NCBI GenBank assembly: GCA_019459145.1
Contig: JAIBEK010000047.1
Location: 62,001-126,000, forward strand
Direction: 5' to 3'
Source: Arenimonas sp.
GTDB lineage: Bacteria; Pseudomonadota; Alphaproteobacteria; Rhizobiales; Rhizobiaceae
DNA length: 64,000 nt
The notes under the pieces were generated by a model. It had not been told where the DNA came from and made no database searches. It saw nothing but the letters and a program-made list of their open reading frames with translations. Position numbers and translations under genes: made by a program. Positions 34,427 to 45,018 of this stretch are shown here, piece by piece (position 1 is the first letter of the stretch; each line of letters starts with the position of its first letter).

Positions 34427-35560
34427 TCACTCCGTGTGTTTCGTTTCCCCGATGTAAGGGGTTTCAGAGTCTTTTTCAAACACCAAAATGTCCTGCGGAT
34501 TGACCGCAATTGTCGCATCCCTCACACCCGGCGGCAGGATGTCGGCGCGAATGCGCGCGCGCACCGGGCGTTCGCTCCCGGGCACGGCCAGTTCCAGCAG
34601 TTCGACCACGCCGAGGAAACGACGCGATACGACCCTCGCCGGGATGACGCCGCTATCCTCGCTCACCCCGACACCGGAAAGCCGCACGGCGATCGAAACC
34701 GCCCTGCCCTCGGCCATGCCGTGGGCTTCGGCAACGCCGAGCGGGGTTGCCACATGGCCATTGCGCACCACGCCGGAAAACTCGTTGATCTCGGAGAAGA
34801 AGGCGGCGGCGAAGAGATCCTTGGGCCGGCGATAGAGATCGTCGGACGTGCCTACCTGCACCAGTTTGCCATCGCGCAACAGCGCGATCCGGTCGGCCAT
34901 GCGCATTGCCTCCTCGGCGTCATGGGTGACGACGACGGCAGTCGCGCGGGTCTCCCGCAGGATCGCCAGCGTATCGGCACGGATCGTGTCCTTCAGCCGC
35001 GAATCAAGGCCGGAAAAGGGTTCGTCCATCAGCAGCACGCCCGGACGCGGCGCAAGCGCTCTGGCCAGCGCCACGCGCTGCTGCTCGCCGCCGGAAAGCG
35101 CATGCGGATATTTCTGCGCATAATGGGCGAGCCCGACCCGTTCCAGCGCCAGCATCGCCTCGGCTGTTCCCTCGCGCGCCGGCATGGCGGTCAGCCCGAA
35201 TCGCACGTTCTCGACCACGCTCATATGGGGGAACAGGGCGAAATCCTGGAACATCAGCCCTATGCCGCGCTGTTCCGGCGGCACGAAGACCGAGGGGCCG
35301 GCCACTTCACGGTCATTGAGCAGCAATCGGCCGGACGATTGCGCCTCGATGCCGGCGGCGATCCTCAGCAGCGTCGTCTTGCCGGATCCGGACGGTCCGA
35401 GCAGGCAAAGGACCTCGCCGGGCTCGGCCGTCAGCGACACGCCCCGCAGCGTCTCGCGGCCGTGATAGCCGTGGCGGATGTCCTCGAAGCTCAATCGCGC
35501 GGCGAAGGTCACACCGGCGGTCCGCCGCGAATTATCGGTCTGCGTCGTCTGCGCGCCCAT
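34427..35560 (-). CDS. ABC transporter ATP-binding protein, FbpC/PotA-like (orphan)
   Basis: 377 aa ABC ATPase. Walker A GPSGSGKT is at residues 55-62, the Q-loop is in [12 protein letters not shown], the signature LSGGEQQR is at 155-162 and Walker B VLLMDE at 175-180. A TOBE-type C-terminal region follows (about 280-370). The sequence resembles the ATPases of iron(III), spermidine/putrescine or thiamine importers. No permease or binding protein is nearby, so it must pair with subunits encoded elsewhere or act alone. It sits between scpB and tatA, 5 bp before the tatA start. The ATG at 35560 was preferred over the 19-codon longer frame. Confidence 0.9.
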   Translation of the reverse strand: MGAQTTQTDNSRRTAGVTFAARLSFEDIRHGYHGRETLRGVSLTAEPGEVLCLLGPSGSGKTTLLRIAAGIEAQSSGRLLLNDREVAGPSVFVPPEQRGIGLMFQDFALFPHMSVVENVRFGLTAMPAREGTAEAMLALERVGLAHYAQKYPHALSGGEQQRVALARALAPRPGVLLMDEPFSGLDSRLKDTIRADTLAILRETRATAVVVTHDAEEAMRMADRIALLRDGKLVQVGTSDDLYRRPKDLFAAAFFSEINEFSGVVRNGHVATPLGVAEAHGMAEGRAVSIAVRLSGVGVSEDSGVIPARVVSRRFLGVVELLELAVPGSERPVRARIRADILPPGVRDATIAVNPQDILVFEKDSETPYIGETKHTE

Positions 35561-35652
35561 TCCACTGCCCGAAAGGCCGATAATCGCGGATGCGGGACGG
35601 CAAGGCGCCCGGTGCATCCGGACACCGCCCGGTTACCATTAAAAACCTGAAG

Positions 35653-36387
35653 CTATTCGTCCGCTTCTCCGCCCGGAGTCAAGAGGCCAAGCTCTTCGAG
35701 ATCGAGCTGGGTGATCGGATCCTCGTCTTCGGCGAGCTCGTCGCCCATCAGCGGCAGGGGTATGTTGAAATTCGCCGGAATACGGCCGGACAGCAGCCCC
35801 GCCCCCTTCAACTCCTCCAGACCCGGCAGATCGCGGAGTTCCTCCAGGCCGAAATGGTCGAGGAAATCGCGGGTGGTGCCAAGCGTGACCGGGCGGCCGG
35901 GCGTGCGGCGGCGGCCGCGAAAACGCACCCAGCCGGCCTCCATCAGCACGTCGAGCGTCCCCTTGGACGTCTGCACACCGCGAATATCCTCGATCTCGGC
36001 GCGGGTCACCGGCTGGTGATAGGCGATGATGGCCAGAACTTCGAGTGCGGCGCGCGACAGTTTCTTCACCTCGGCCTCGTCCTTGCGGATGGCGAAGGAA
36101 AGGTCGGCGGCCGTGCGGAAGGCCCAATGGTCATCGACCTGCACGAGATTGACCCCGCGCGGAGCATAATCCTCCTTCAACCGGCGCATGATCGCGCCGA
36201 CATCGATGCCGCGCGGCACACGATCAGCGATGAAGGTCTCGGAGACCGGTCCGGCGGAGGCGAAGACCAATGCCTCGGCGATCCGGACCGCCTCGCGCTC
36301 GGCCGCCACAGCCGCCGGTTCGCGTGCGGCCGCGATCTCGTCGTCGTCGCTCTCCAGGAAGAAGTCTTGATCCCTGATCTCCCCCAT
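35653..36387 (-). CDS. scpB: Segregation and condensation protein B
   Basis: 244 aa winged-helix kleisin partner of the SMC-ScpAB chromosome condensation complex. Typical segments are RIAEALVFASAGPVSETFI near the N-terminus and ALEVLAIIAYHQPVTRAEIEDIRGV in the centre, followed by an acidic C-terminal tail. The ATG at 36387 lies 4 bp after the scpA stop and removes a spurious upstream extension. Confidence 0.94.
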   Translation of the reverse strand: MGEIRDQDFFLESDDDEIAAAREPAAVAAEREAVRIAEALVFASAGPVSETFIADRVPRGIDVGAIMRRLKEDYAPRGVNLVQVDDHWAFRTAADLSFAIRKDEAEVKKLSRAALEVLAIIAYHQPVTRAEIEDIRGVQTSKGTLDVLMEAGWVRFRGRRRTPGRPVTLGTTRDFLDHFGLEELRDLPGLEELKGAGLLSGRIPANFNIPLPLMGDELAEDEDPITQLDLEELGLLTPGGEADE

Positions 36388-36391
36388 GGCG

Positions 36392-37252
36392 TCACTCCAC
36401 CGCCGCCAGTTCGCCGGCCCGCGGACCGCCGCGCAGGTATATCGGCTGGAAGGCCCCCTCCTGGCGGATTTCCAGCCGGCCCTCGCGCACGAGTTCGAGC
36501 GAGGCGGCAAAGGCGCTGGCGATCGCGCTCACCCGCTCGGCAGGCGTCGTCAGGTAGCGCAGCAGGAAATGGTCAAGCGCCGTCCAGTCGCCGATCTCGC
36601 CGATCATGCGGGTCAGGATGGCGCGCGCATCGGCAAGCGACCAGACGCGGCGTCGCGTGATCGTCACCTGGGTGGTCGCCTGTCGCTGCCTGAGCGAGGC
36701 ATAGGCGGTCAGCAGATCGTAGAGCGAGGCCTCGTAAGCGTTGTCGACGCGGGTCGGCACGTGTTCCGGCGCGCCGCGCGCATGCACGTCGCGGCCGAGC
36801 CGGTTGCGGTTGATCAACCGCATCGCCGCCTCGCGCATCGCTTCCAGCCGTTTCAGCCGGAAGGCCAGCGTCGCTGCCATTTCTTCACCTGAAGGACCTT
36901 CGTCCTTGGCTTGCTGCGGAATGAGCAGCCGCGATTTCAGGTAGGCGAGCCAGGCCGCCATGACCAGATAGTCGGCCGCCAGTTCCAGCCGGATGCGCCG
37001 GGCGCTCTCGATGAAGTCGAGATATTGTTCGACCAGGGCGAGGATCGAAATGCGGTGAAGGTCGACCTTCTGATTGCGCGCCAGAAACAGCAGCAGATCG
37101 AGCGGCCCCTCGAAGCCGGCCACATCGATGACAAGCGCGGGCTCGCCGGCCAGACGCTCCGCCGCGCTTTCCTGCCACAGGTTATCCATCGGCGTCGCGG
37201 CGGCGGTGCCCGTCTTGGGCGAAGGATGCGGATTGCCGGTCGGGGGCGACAT
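36392..37252 (-). CDS. scpA: Segregation and condensation protein A (kleisin)
   Basis: 286 aa kleisin that bridges the SMC heads. The conserved N-terminal segment FEGPLDLLLFLARNQKVDLHRI is followed by the AADYLVMAAWLAYLKSRLLIP helix pair, and the C-terminal winged helix contacts SMC. The ATG overlaps the nagZ stop (TGATG), indicating coupling. It is immediately upstream of scpB. Confidence 0.95.
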   Translation of the reverse strand: MSPPTGNPHPSPKTGTAAATPMDNLWQESAAERLAGEPALVIDVAGFEGPLDLLLFLARNQKVDLHRISILALVEQYLDFIESARRIRLELAADYLVMAAWLAYLKSRLLIPQQAKDEGPSGEEMAATLAFRLKRLEAMREAAMRLINRNRLGRDVHARGAPEHVPTRVDNAYEASLYDLLTAYASLRQRQATTQVTITRRRVWSLADARAILTRMIGEIGDWTALDHFLLRYLTTPAERVSAIASAFAASLELVREGRLEIRQEGAFQPIYLRGGPRAGELAAVE

Positions 37253-38280
37253 CAGGCGGTCGCCCTCAGGCCGTCGAACTCGTCGCGGACCGCGACCTCC
37301 TGCAGCCCATCGACCGCACCGAAGGCTGCTTCCACCGCATCAGCCCGCGCCCGCGCCCTGCCGGTGAGCAGGGGCACCTCGGCGGCCACCGCGCGCATCT
37401 CGTCCATCACCCCGTTGCAGTGGAGCACGACGTCGCCGCCACCGGCGACGATTGCCGCCGCCCGCTCACCGAGCGACCCCTTGAGCGCGTTCATCGATAC
37501 ATCGTCGGACATCAGCAAACCGTCAAACCCGATGGAGCCACGGATGATCGTGTCGATCACCTTGCGCGAGGTCGAAGCCGGATGATCCGGATCGATGGCC
37601 GAGTATACCACATGCGCGCTCATCGCCATCAGTTCGTTGTGCAGCCGCCGGAACGGCGGAAAATCATGCGCCTGAAGCTCGGCGAGCGGCGTCGTGACGA
37701 CCGGCAGCTCATGATGCGAATCCGCCACGCCGCGCCCGTGTCCGGGTATGTGCTTCATCACCGGCAGGACACCGCCGGATTTCAGGCCCGCCGCCGCCGC
37801 CTCTCCCATCGCGCCGACGGTTTCTGGATCATTGCCATAGGCGCGGTCACCGATGACATTGCTCGCCCCTTCCACCGGCACGTCGAGCACCGGCAGGCAA
37901 TCCACATTGATGCCGAGCCGGATGAGATCGAAGGCATGCAGGCGCGACATCAGCCAGGCGGCGCGCAGGCCGAGGTCACGGTCGCGGCGATACAGTTCGC
38001 CGAGCACGGCGCCGGACGGATAGCGCGGCGCGATCGGCTCGCGGATGCGCTGCACCCGGCCGCCCTCCTGGTCGATCAGCACGGGCGCATTGCGCCCGCC
38101 GACGGTGTCGCGCATCTCGGCGACCAGATCGCATATCTGCGCCGGCTCCTTGAGATTGCGGGCAAAGACGATGAAGCCCCAGGGCTGCTCGTCGCGATAG
38201 AACGCCTTCTCGTCGGCTGTCAGGGCAAGGCCGCTGCAGCCCAGGATCATTGCTTTTGCGGGCATGTGGTTCTCTGTCAT
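37252..38280 (-). CDS. nagZ: Beta-N-acetylhexosaminidase NagZ
   Basis: 342 aa glycoside hydrolase family 3 enzyme that removes GlcNAc from anhydromuropeptides during cell-wall recycling in the cytoplasm. The motif MKHIPGHGRG contains the family KH(F/I)PGHG signature, and DQEGGRVQRI and SDDVSMNAL (catalytic Asp) are present. It is followed with a one-base overlap by scpA. Confidence 0.95.
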   Translation of the reverse strand: MTENHMPAKAMILGCSGLALTADEKAFYRDEQPWGFIVFARNLKEPAQICDLVAEMRDTVGGRNAPVLIDQEGGRVQRIREPIAPRYPSGAVLGELYRRDRDLGLRAAWLMSRLHAFDLIRLGINVDCLPVLDVPVEGASNVIGDRAYGNDPETVGAMGEAAAAGLKSGGVLPVMKHIPGHGRGVADSHHELPVVTTPLAELQAHDFPPFRRLHNELMAMSAHVVYSAIDPDHPASTSRKVIDTIIRGSIGFDGLLMSDDVSMNALKGSLGERAAAIVAGGGDVVLHCNGVMDEMRAVAAEVPLLTGRARARADAVEAAFGAVDGLQEVAVRDEFDGLRATA

Positions 38281-38340
38281 GGCCGAATCATAGGAGGGGT
38301 CGGATCAAAGCCGAAGCGACGCGAAGGGGTCATACACAGG

Positions 38341-38377
38341 AAAAGAGGCGGAAACCGCCGGTTCCCGCCTCTTTTTT
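38341..38377 (-). terminator. Terminator after the SPOR-domain gene
   Basis: AAAAGAGGCGG and CCGCCTCTTTT (to 38377) form a strong stem with an internal loop, with T-runs on both strands. It lies between the SPOR gene stop (38401) and the nagZ start (38280), so nagZ may need its own promoter. Confidence 0.75.
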
Positions 38378-38400
38378 CGTTTTCGTCGCGCGCTTGAGCG

Positions 38401-41274
38401 TTATTTCGTGACCAGGCAACTGCCGCCGGCGGCCTTGTAGCGCTCGCACAGGGCCTGTGCCTCGGCCTTCGTTCCCGCCGATATGCGGACCCGGTAGTAG
38501 GTGCCCTTGCCGGCGATCTCGGCCCGCTTGATCTCGTGGGCCCGACCGCCGACGACGCTGCCGAATTTGCCGGAAATGTTGCTGTAGGACTTTTCCGCCT
38601 CCGCCTGGGACGGCAGCGACGCGACCTGGATGAAATAGCCGCCCGGAGCGGGTGCCGGTTGGGCAGCCGCAGGTTGAGGCGCCGCCGCGAGCGGCGCGGG
38701 TGCAGGCGCCGTCTCGGCCGCCGGAGCGGCCGCTACCGGCTCGGGGGCCGGAGCCGGCGCCGACGGAGCGAGGGCCGGAGTAGCCGCGGTCTCGGCTGGA
38801 CTTGCCGGACGTGCCATCGGAACAGGCCCAGGCGTGCCAGCCTCAGCCGGTGGGCTAAGATCGGTCGTGGCCGGGGTCGTGGCCAGGGTCGTGGACGGCG
38901 CAGCCAGTGCGGGCGTTGCCGACGTCGGAGCGGCGGCAGAACCGCCAGGGGCGCCGGCGGCCGGCGCTTCCAGTGTCGGGGCGGATGGCAACGGTTCGGG
39001 AGCCTCCTGCGCCACCAGCGTGCCGTCCGGACGGACGATCATGGTGCGCACCTTGCGGGGGGTGATCGTCGCCGGTTCCGTCGACGCACCCGGTGCCTGC
39101 TCTGTTCCGGCCTGATCCGGCAAGAGCCGCGGGTCTTCGGTATCGCCCACGGGCGTGCCGAGCGCCTGCGCTTCGGCCTCGCCTTCAAGCGGCAGGGTTT
39201 CCGGGATCAGCGTCTTCTGCACCACGTCGACCGGTTCCTCGCTCGACGAAATCAGGCTCTCCTGCTTGGGGTCCTCGACCGTGGCGCCAGCCACGCGGTC
39301 ATAGACCGCCTTGTCCTGGTTCGGCACGGACTTGCCGCCCGGATTTTCCGGAACGATCTTCACCGGATCCTTGTCGGCGGTGATCACCGGCGGCTCGCCG
39401 GAGGAGATCACCGAGCTTGCGCCACCGCTCAGCCAGGCATAGAGCGCGCCACCGCCCAGCAAGACGACTACCGCCGCCGTACCGGCCATCAGAAGACCGC
39501 GCGAACCGAAACGCGAGAGCCCCTTGGGCTGCATCGGTATGGCGATCCGGCCGGTATTGGCGGCCGCATAATCGGAAGGCCTGTCCAGGGTGTGACGGAA
39601 GTCCTCCTCCAGCGCACGCTCGAAGGCATCGAAATCATCCATCGGCGGCAGCGACGTGGCCTTTGCCGCCGCTGCCTGAGCCGGAACGGGTGCGGCTGCT
39701 GGCGTTGGCGGTGCCGAGGGTGTCGCCCGCGAAACCGGTGCCGCCGCGGCGGCAGGTCTCTCGCTTACCGCCGCCGTCGTCGATGGCTGGTCGAACAAGG
39801 CCGCCAGTTCATTGTCGATGTCGAGATCGTAATCATGCGCATAGGCAACCGGGGCCGGCTTGCTCTCCGGCACGGGAACGTCCGGCACATCCATGTGGGC
39901 GATGGCTTCGAGATGATCGTCCTGCTCGGAGATCTCCGTGGGATCGAAGGCCAGCGGCTCGTCGGCCACCTGCACCACCGCCGGGGCGGGCTTCGCGGGG
40001 GCAGAACGCAGATCGGCTGCTTCCACACGCGGCGCGACCGACACAGGCGCAACCGGCACAGGCGCCGCCGAAGACGGCGCAGGTGCGGAGGCGACCGGGG
40101 TCGCCAACGACCGTGCCGGTGCGGCAACCGGAACAGCCGGCGCGATCGGAGCGACAGCCGGCTCGTCGAAATCCTCCTCCAGCTCGGAGAGGTCAAGCTC
40201 CAGGTCGTCCAACTCCAGGTCGAACTCGCCTTCGGTGAAGGGGTCGAACTCCTCTTCGTCGATCGACGGACGACTGTCGGAAGCCGCCTCGGGTCTCTGC
40301 TCGGGCACGACCGCCGCGACCGATTCTTCCGGGGCAGAGGAAGCGACGACGGGCGCGGAAATCGAAAAATCCTCGTTCGCGGCAAGTTCGTCGGCAAAGG
40401 AGAAGGAGAAAGACGGCTCGGCGCGCGCAGCAGGCGCCGCGGTCGGGACCGGCGCGGTATCAGCCGTGACCGGGCGGCGTTCGGCGGCATCCGCCACAAG
40501 CGCGTCAAAGCCGAACGGATCACTCGCGCGCTCCACGGGCGAGACGGGCACCGCCGAGGCGGGACCGGACATCGACTCGTTCCACTGGAAGACGTCATTG
40601 GCGAAGAAATCATCGACGCCGGATGGTTTGTCCGCCTGGGCAGGTTCAGGCTCGTCTGCGAGATGAGGCGCAGGCTCGACGCTTTCCTCGACCACGAATT
40701 GCGGCTCGGCGCGCGCAACCGGCTGGGCGGCAAAATTGGCAAGGGGGAGACGCAGCTTCGGTTCCGCTCCACCCTCGGGGGCCGGCCAATCGAGCGTCAC
40801 GGCCGGCTCGGAAACGGCCAATTCCAGCTCGTCGGCAAGATCGCCGGAAAATACCGGTTCGGCGCGCTGTTCGGGCCCGAAGGACGGTTCGGGCTCAAAG
40901 GACTTGGCGGCGATTGCCGGTTTGACGCGAGCGACCTCAGCTTCGACGACCGGCTCGATCATCGGCTCGGGGTAGAAGATGTCGTCCAGATCCTCCAACG
41001 CATCGACAGGCGCTGGGGACGGAGCGGCAGCGGGCTCGGCCGGAAGCGGCGCCTCGTCGCTGCGCAGGGGGGCATCATAAACCTCGAACTCGCGCAGCAA
41101 CTCGTCTTCAAGGTTGAACTGCGGCTCTTCTGGCTCTGCGGCGCGCGTCGGCGCGGCGTCACGCTCAACGGGCGACTCGAAGCCGACGATCCGGGCAAGT
41201 TCCGCCAACGGATCATCGTCCGCGAAACTATCGCTCCCCAATCGACTGCTGAATGCGGCCTGTTTTTGTACCAT
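38401..41274 (-). CDS. Large SPOR-domain membrane protein
   Basis: 957 aa envelope protein with bitopic topology: an acidic, Pro/Ala-rich cytoplasmic part (about residues 1-585), one membrane helix (about 588-612, GLLMAGTAAVVVLLGGGALY) and a disordered periplasmic linker. A C-terminal SPOR domain follows (about 876-957, GGYFIQVASLP to GGSCLVTK). SPOR domains bind denuded peptidoglycan at division sites. The cytoplasmic half is unusually long and repeats E-x-D-rich blocks. The ATG at 41274 and the upstream GTG at 41286 are both possible. It lies between argS and nagZ, as in other rhizobia from memory. Confidence 0.85.
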   Translation of the reverse strand: MVQKQAAFSSRLGSDSFADDDPLAELARIVGFESPVERDAAPTRAAEPEEPQFNLEDELLREFEVYDAPLRSDEAPLPAEPAAAPSPAPVDALEDLDDIFYPEPMIEPVVEAEVARVKPAIAAKSFEPEPSFGPEQRAEPVFSGDLADELELAVSEPAVTLDWPAPEGGAEPKLRLPLANFAAQPVARAEPQFVVEESVEPAPHLADEPEPAQADKPSGVDDFFANDVFQWNESMSGPASAVPVSPVERASDPFGFDALVADAAERRPVTADTAPVPTAAPAARAEPSFSFSFADELAANEDFSISAPVVASSAPEESVAAVVPEQRPEAASDSRPSIDEEEFDPFTEGEFDLELDDLELDLSELEEDFDEPAVAPIAPAVPVAAPARSLATPVASAPAPSSAAPVPVAPVSVAPRVEAADLRSAPAKPAPAVVQVADEPLAFDPTEISEQDDHLEAIAHMDVPDVPVPESKPAPVAYAHDYDLDIDNELAALFDQPSTTAAVSERPAAAAAPVSRATPSAPPTPAAAPVPAQAAAAKATSLPPMDDFDAFERALEEDFRHTLDRPSDYAAANTGRIAIPMQPKGLSRFGSRGLLMAGTAAVVVLLGGGALYAWLSGGASSVISSGEPPVITADKDPVKIVPENPGGKSVPNQDKAVYDRVAGATVEDPKQESLISSSEEPVDVVQKTLIPETLPLEGEAEAQALGTPVGDTEDPRLLPDQAGTEQAPGASTEPATITPRKVRTMIVRPDGTLVAQEAPEPLPSAPTLEAPAAGAPGGSAAAPTSATPALAAPSTTLATTPATTDLSPPAEAGTPGPVPMARPASPAETAATPALAPSAPAPAPEPVAAAPAAETAPAPAPLAAAPQPAAAQPAPAPGGYFIQVASLPSQAEAEKSYSNISGKFGSVVGGRAHEIKRAEIAGKGTYYRVRISAGTKAEAQALCERYKAAGGSCLVTK

Positions 41275-41340
41275 TAGTTGATCCACTCACCCTACGCGAC
41301 TCGACGCTTGCCAGTGCATTGTGGGTAAATGGTGACGATA

Positions 41341-43101
41341 CTATCGCATTTCGGCCGGAGCTGCGGTGCCCGTAATGGACAAACCGGACTTCAAAACGGA
41401 GGCGACAGCATGCACCAGCCCAAGCCTGGCGATGGTCAATTGTCTATCTTTATCGTTAACAAAGCGTAATTCGGGCGAATCCTTGCCCTTGTTCCAGTGC
41501 GCGTGGAAGGAACTGGCCAGATCATAAAGGTAGAAAGCCAGGCGATGCGGCTCCTGCGACTGGGCCGCGGCCTCGATGACGCGCGGATATTCCGCAAGCT
41601 TGGCGATGAGCTGAAGCTCGGTCACATCGGAGATCTGTCCGGCCACGGCGGCGGCGAAATCACTCGGGCTGACGTCGAGATCGGGGAAGGCTTCCTTCGC
41701 CTGACGGAAAATCGACATGCAGCGCGCATGCGCATACTGCACGTAGAAGACCGGATTGTCCTTCGACTGTTCGGTCACCTTGGCGAAGTCGAAGTCGAGC
41801 GGCTCGGAGCTCTTGCGGTAGAGCATCATGAAGCGGACGGAATCGGAGCCGACTTCCTCGACCACTTCGCGCAGGGTGACGAAGTCGCCGGAGCGCTTCG
41901 ACATCTTTACCGGTTCGCCGTCGCGATATAGCTTGACCAACTGGCATAGCAGCACGGTCAGCTTGGTCTTGCCTTCCGACACGGCCCGCGCCACGGCTTC
42001 GAGCCGCTTCACATAGCCGCCGTGGTCGGCACCGAGCACATAGATCATCTCGGAATAGCCGCGATCGAACTTGTCCTTGAAATAGGCGACGTCGGCGGCG
42101 AAATAGGTGTAGGCGCCGTCGGACTTGACCAGCGGACGGTCGATATCGTCGCCCACCTCGGTCGAACGGAACAGGGTCTGCTCGCGATCCTCCCAGTCCT
42201 CCGGCACCTGGCCCTTCGGCGGCGGCAGCGTGCCGCGGTAGACATGGCCCTTGAAGGTCAGATCATTGATCGCCGTGCGGATCTTGGCAGCGCCATTGGC
42301 GTGGAGGGTACGCTCCGAGAAGAAGATGTCATGATGCACGTTGAGAATCGCCAGGTCGTCGCGGATCATCACCATCATCGCGGCGATGGCGCGCTCCTTG
42401 ACGATCTCCATCCATTGCTCTTCCGGCATGGCGTGCAGCTTGGTGCCGAATTCCTCGGCCAGCGCCCGGCCGACCGGAACGAGATAGTCGCCCGGATAAA
42501 GGCCCGGCGGGATTTCACCGATCCGTTCGCCCAGCGCCTCGCGGTAACGCAGGAACACCGAACGCGCGAGCACCTCGATCTGGGCGCCGGCATCGTTGAT
42601 GTAATATTCCTTGGCCACGTCATAGCCGGCAAAGGCCAGAAGGTTGGCCAGCGCATCGCCGACCACGGCGCCGCGGCAATGGCCGACATGCATCGGGCCG
42701 GTCGGATTGGCCGAGACATATTCGACATTGACCTTGCGGTCCTTGCCAAGCGTCGAGCGGCCGAAATCCGTGCCCTCGGTAATCATCGTGGCGAGAAGCT
42801 GCTGCCAGTAGCCGGTCGACAGGCGGATGTTGATGAAACCGGGGCCGGCCACGCTCACCTCGGCAATGTCGCCATCTTCTTTCAGCTTGTCGCCGATGAC
42901 CTCGGCGAGCGCCCGCGGATTGGTGCCGAGCGCCTTGGCGAGCACCATGGCGGCATTGGTCGCGGCATCGCCATGGCTCGGATCGCGCGGCGGCTCGACG
43001 ACGATACGGCCGAAATCGAGCGAGGAGCGCTTTTCCTTGATGCTGTCGATCTGCTCGAGCGCGTTTTTGATTCTCGTTTCGAAGTCGGCGAAGAGGTTCA
43101 T
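41341..43101 (-). CDS. argS: Arginyl-tRNA synthetase
   Basis: 586 aa class I synthetase. The HIGH-type motif is HVGH in [18 protein letters not shown] (about residue 137), and the KMSKS-type loop is [12 protein letters not shown] (about residue 400). The C-terminal DALR anticodon-binding domain follows. The ATG at 43101 (MNLFADFE) is chosen as in homologues; the frame extends 12 codons upstream. It is 59 bp downstream of dgt. Confidence 0.97.
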   Translation of the reverse strand: MNLFADFETRIKNALEQIDSIKEKRSSLDFGRIVVEPPRDPSHGDAATNAAMVLAKALGTNPRALAEVIGDKLKEDGDIAEVSVAGPGFINIRLSTGYWQQLLATMITEGTDFGRSTLGKDRKVNVEYVSANPTGPMHVGHCRGAVVGDALANLLAFAGYDVAKEYYINDAGAQIEVLARSVFLRYREALGERIGEIPPGLYPGDYLVPVGRALAEEFGTKLHAMPEEQWMEIVKERAIAAMMVMIRDDLAILNVHHDIFFSERTLHANGAAKIRTAINDLTFKGHVYRGTLPPPKGQVPEDWEDREQTLFRSTEVGDDIDRPLVKSDGAYTYFAADVAYFKDKFDRGYSEMIYVLGADHGGYVKRLEAVARAVSEGKTKLTVLLCQLVKLYRDGEPVKMSKRSGDFVTLREVVEEVGSDSVRFMMLYRKSSEPLDFDFAKVTEQSKDNPVFYVQYAHARCMSIFRQAKEAFPDLDVSPSDFAAAVAGQISDVTELQLIAKLAEYPRVIEAAAQSQEPHRLAFYLYDLASSFHAHWNKGKDSPELRFVNDKDRQLTIARLGLVHAVASVLKSGLSITGTAAPAEMR

Positions 43102-43160
43102 GTCGTGTACCCGCGCAAGCAGTTCGATAGCCCGCAAATGGAGTGGAATTGCAGCGCTGC

Positions 43161-44378
43161 CTAGCGCAAATCGGGAGTCTGGTCAAACAGCTCGCTGTGG
43201 GTGCGCACCGCATAGGTGTCGGTCATCCCCGCCAGATAGTCGCCGACATGGCGAGCCCTGGCCGGCTCGTTGAGGCCAGCCATGTGGTTCACCCAGTAGT
43301 GGCTTTTCATCAGCGCCGGATCGGCCATGTAGGCGTGGAACAGATCGGTGACGATCTGCGCCGCACCGGCGCGAATGCGCATGATATCCGGATGGCGGTA
43401 GATGCGGCTGAACAGCAGCTTCTTGATCTGCCGGTCGGTCTCGGCCATCTCGTCGGAAAAGGTGGCGATGGTGTGGTCGGCGCCGCGAATATCGGCGGCG
43501 CTGCACGGCCTCAACTCGGCAAGGCGGGCCTGCGCCACGCCGATCACATCCTCGACCATGCGGGTGATCTGCCGGCGCATGATCTCATGGGTGAAGCGGT
43601 CGGGCTCCAGATGCGGATAACGATCCCGCACCTCCTTCATCAGCCCAGCGAGAAAGGGCACCTCCTCCAGCATGTCGAAGCTCAGATAGCCGGAGCGCAG
43701 GCCGTCGTCGATGTCATGGGTGTTGTAGGCGATGTCGTCGGCGATCGCCGCGACTTGCGCCTCGAGGCCCGCATAGCTCGAAAGCTCCAGGTCGTGCAGC
43801 TCGCAATAGTCGAGAATCGGCTGCGGCACGGGACCTCGTGTCCCCTCGCCCGCTTTTGTCATCAGCGGGCCATTGTGCTTGACCAGCCCTTCCAAGGTTT
43901 CCCAGGTCAGGTTGAGGCCGTCGAACTCGGCATAGCGCCGCTCCAGCTTGGTGACGATGCGCAGCGACTGGGCATTGTGGTCGAAGCCGCCATAGGGCGT
44001 CAGCACCTCGTGCAGGGCATCCTCGCCGGTATGGCCGAAAGGCGTATGGCCGAAGTCGTGGACGAGCGCCACGCCCTCGGCGAGGTCCTCGTCGAGCTTC
44101 AGGGCACGAGCGAGCGCGCGGGCGATCTGCGCCACCTCGATCGTGTGGGTCAGCCGGGTGCGATAGTGGTCGCCGTCGGGACCAATGAAGACCTGCGTCT
44201 TGTGTTTCAGGCGACGAAAGGCGGTGGTATGGACGATGCGGTCGCGGTCACGCTGGAAGTCGGAGCGGGTCGGGCTGCCGCCCTCGGCGAACAGTCGCCC
44301 ACGTGTCGTCCAGGGATCCGTGGCGAAAATCGCCCGCTCGCCGGTGCCGAAACCCAATGCACTTTTATCAATCGTCAT
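43161..44378 (-). CDS. dgt: dGTPase-like HD-domain phosphohydrolase
   Basis: 405 aa deoxyguanosinetriphosphate triphosphohydrolase-like protein. The N-terminal segment [14 protein letters not shown] is followed by the metal-binding HD motif ([17 protein letters not shown], then [13 protein letters not shown]) and a later conserved Asp in [15 protein letters not shown]. It hydrolyses dNTPs to deoxynucleosides, in relation to nucleotide pool control. It is first of the minus-strand block and divergent from erpA. Confidence 0.94.
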   Translation of the reverse strand: MTIDKSALGFGTGERAIFATDPWTTRGRLFAEGGSPTRSDFQRDRDRIVHTTAFRRLKHKTQVFIGPDGDHYRTRLTHTIEVAQIARALARALKLDEDLAEGVALVHDFGHTPFGHTGEDALHEVLTPYGGFDHNAQSLRIVTKLERRYAEFDGLNLTWETLEGLVKHNGPLMTKAGEGTRGPVPQPILDYCELHDLELSSYAGLEAQVAAIADDIAYNTHDIDDGLRSGYLSFDMLEEVPFLAGLMKEVRDRYPHLEPDRFTHEIMRRQITRMVEDVIGVAQARLAELRPCSAADIRGADHTIATFSDEMAETDRQIKKLLFSRIYRHPDIMRIRAGAAQIVTDLFHAYMADPALMKSHYWVNHMAGLNEPARARHVGDYLAGMTDTYAVRTHSELFDQTPDLR

Positions 44379-44583
44379 GTCGCGTCCTGTCCGCTCCCCA
44401 TTGACGCCATCCGCCCGCCTTCATACCTATAGCGGGCAATGCCGCAAGGCTTGCCCCTTATAGCACGTGCCGCAAAGGCGGCCGTCACTATCTCGGGCAG
44501 AATGGCCGCGTTGCATGTCAGAACATTGAATTTTCTGCCGTTCCAGCAGTTTTCCACGGGCCTTGAACCCGTCAGGAGGCGAG

Positions 44584-44916
44584 ATGAGCACCGAGACCGT
44601 TACCCTTTCCGAAGCCGCGGCGAAGCGAATCGCCCAGATCGTCGCCAGTGAAGCCGACAAGAGCGCGCTGCGCGTCTCCGTCGAAGGCGGCGGCTGTTCC
44701 GGCTTCTCCTACAAGTTCGACCTCGACAAGGGGCCGCAGTCCGATGACATCGTCATCAGCCGCAATGGCGCGACCGTGCTGATCGACCCGATGTCGATCG
44801 TCTACATGGCCGGATCGGAGATCGATTTCGTCGACAACCTGCTCGGCCAGTCGTTCCAGATCAACAATCCCAACGCGGTGGCCAGTTGCGGCTGCGGCAC
44901 CAGCTTCTCCGTCTGA
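44584..44916 (+). CDS. erpA: A-type iron-sulfur carrier protein ErpA
   Basis: 110 aa A-type carrier for Fe-S cluster delivery. The three ligands are Cys38 (GGGCSGF), Cys102 and Cys104 (SCGCGTSF). The ATG at 44584 has a strong CAGGAGG site; the TTG 7 codons upstream is not used. It is divergent from dgt and followed by xthA after 102 bp. Confidence 0.94.
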   Translation: MSTETVTLSEAAAKRIAQIVASEADKSALRVSVEGGGCSGFSYKFDLDKGPQSDDIVISRNGATVLIDPMSIVYMAGSEIDFVDNLLGQSFQINNPNAVASCGCGTSFSV

Positions 44917-45018
44917 TCGCCAGCCATCTTGGCGCGCGCGCCCCTGCATAACTGCCAAAAGCCGATGGCAAAATCCGCGCCATCGGCTATGTAGAGGCGA
45001 GACGAAAGGGTGAACGCC

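Noticed and set aside
38536..41277. 913-codon plus-strand frame opposite the SPOR gene
   Set aside because: The minus-strand frame has a membrane helix and a SPOR domain; the plus frame is Arg/Gly-rich and domainless.
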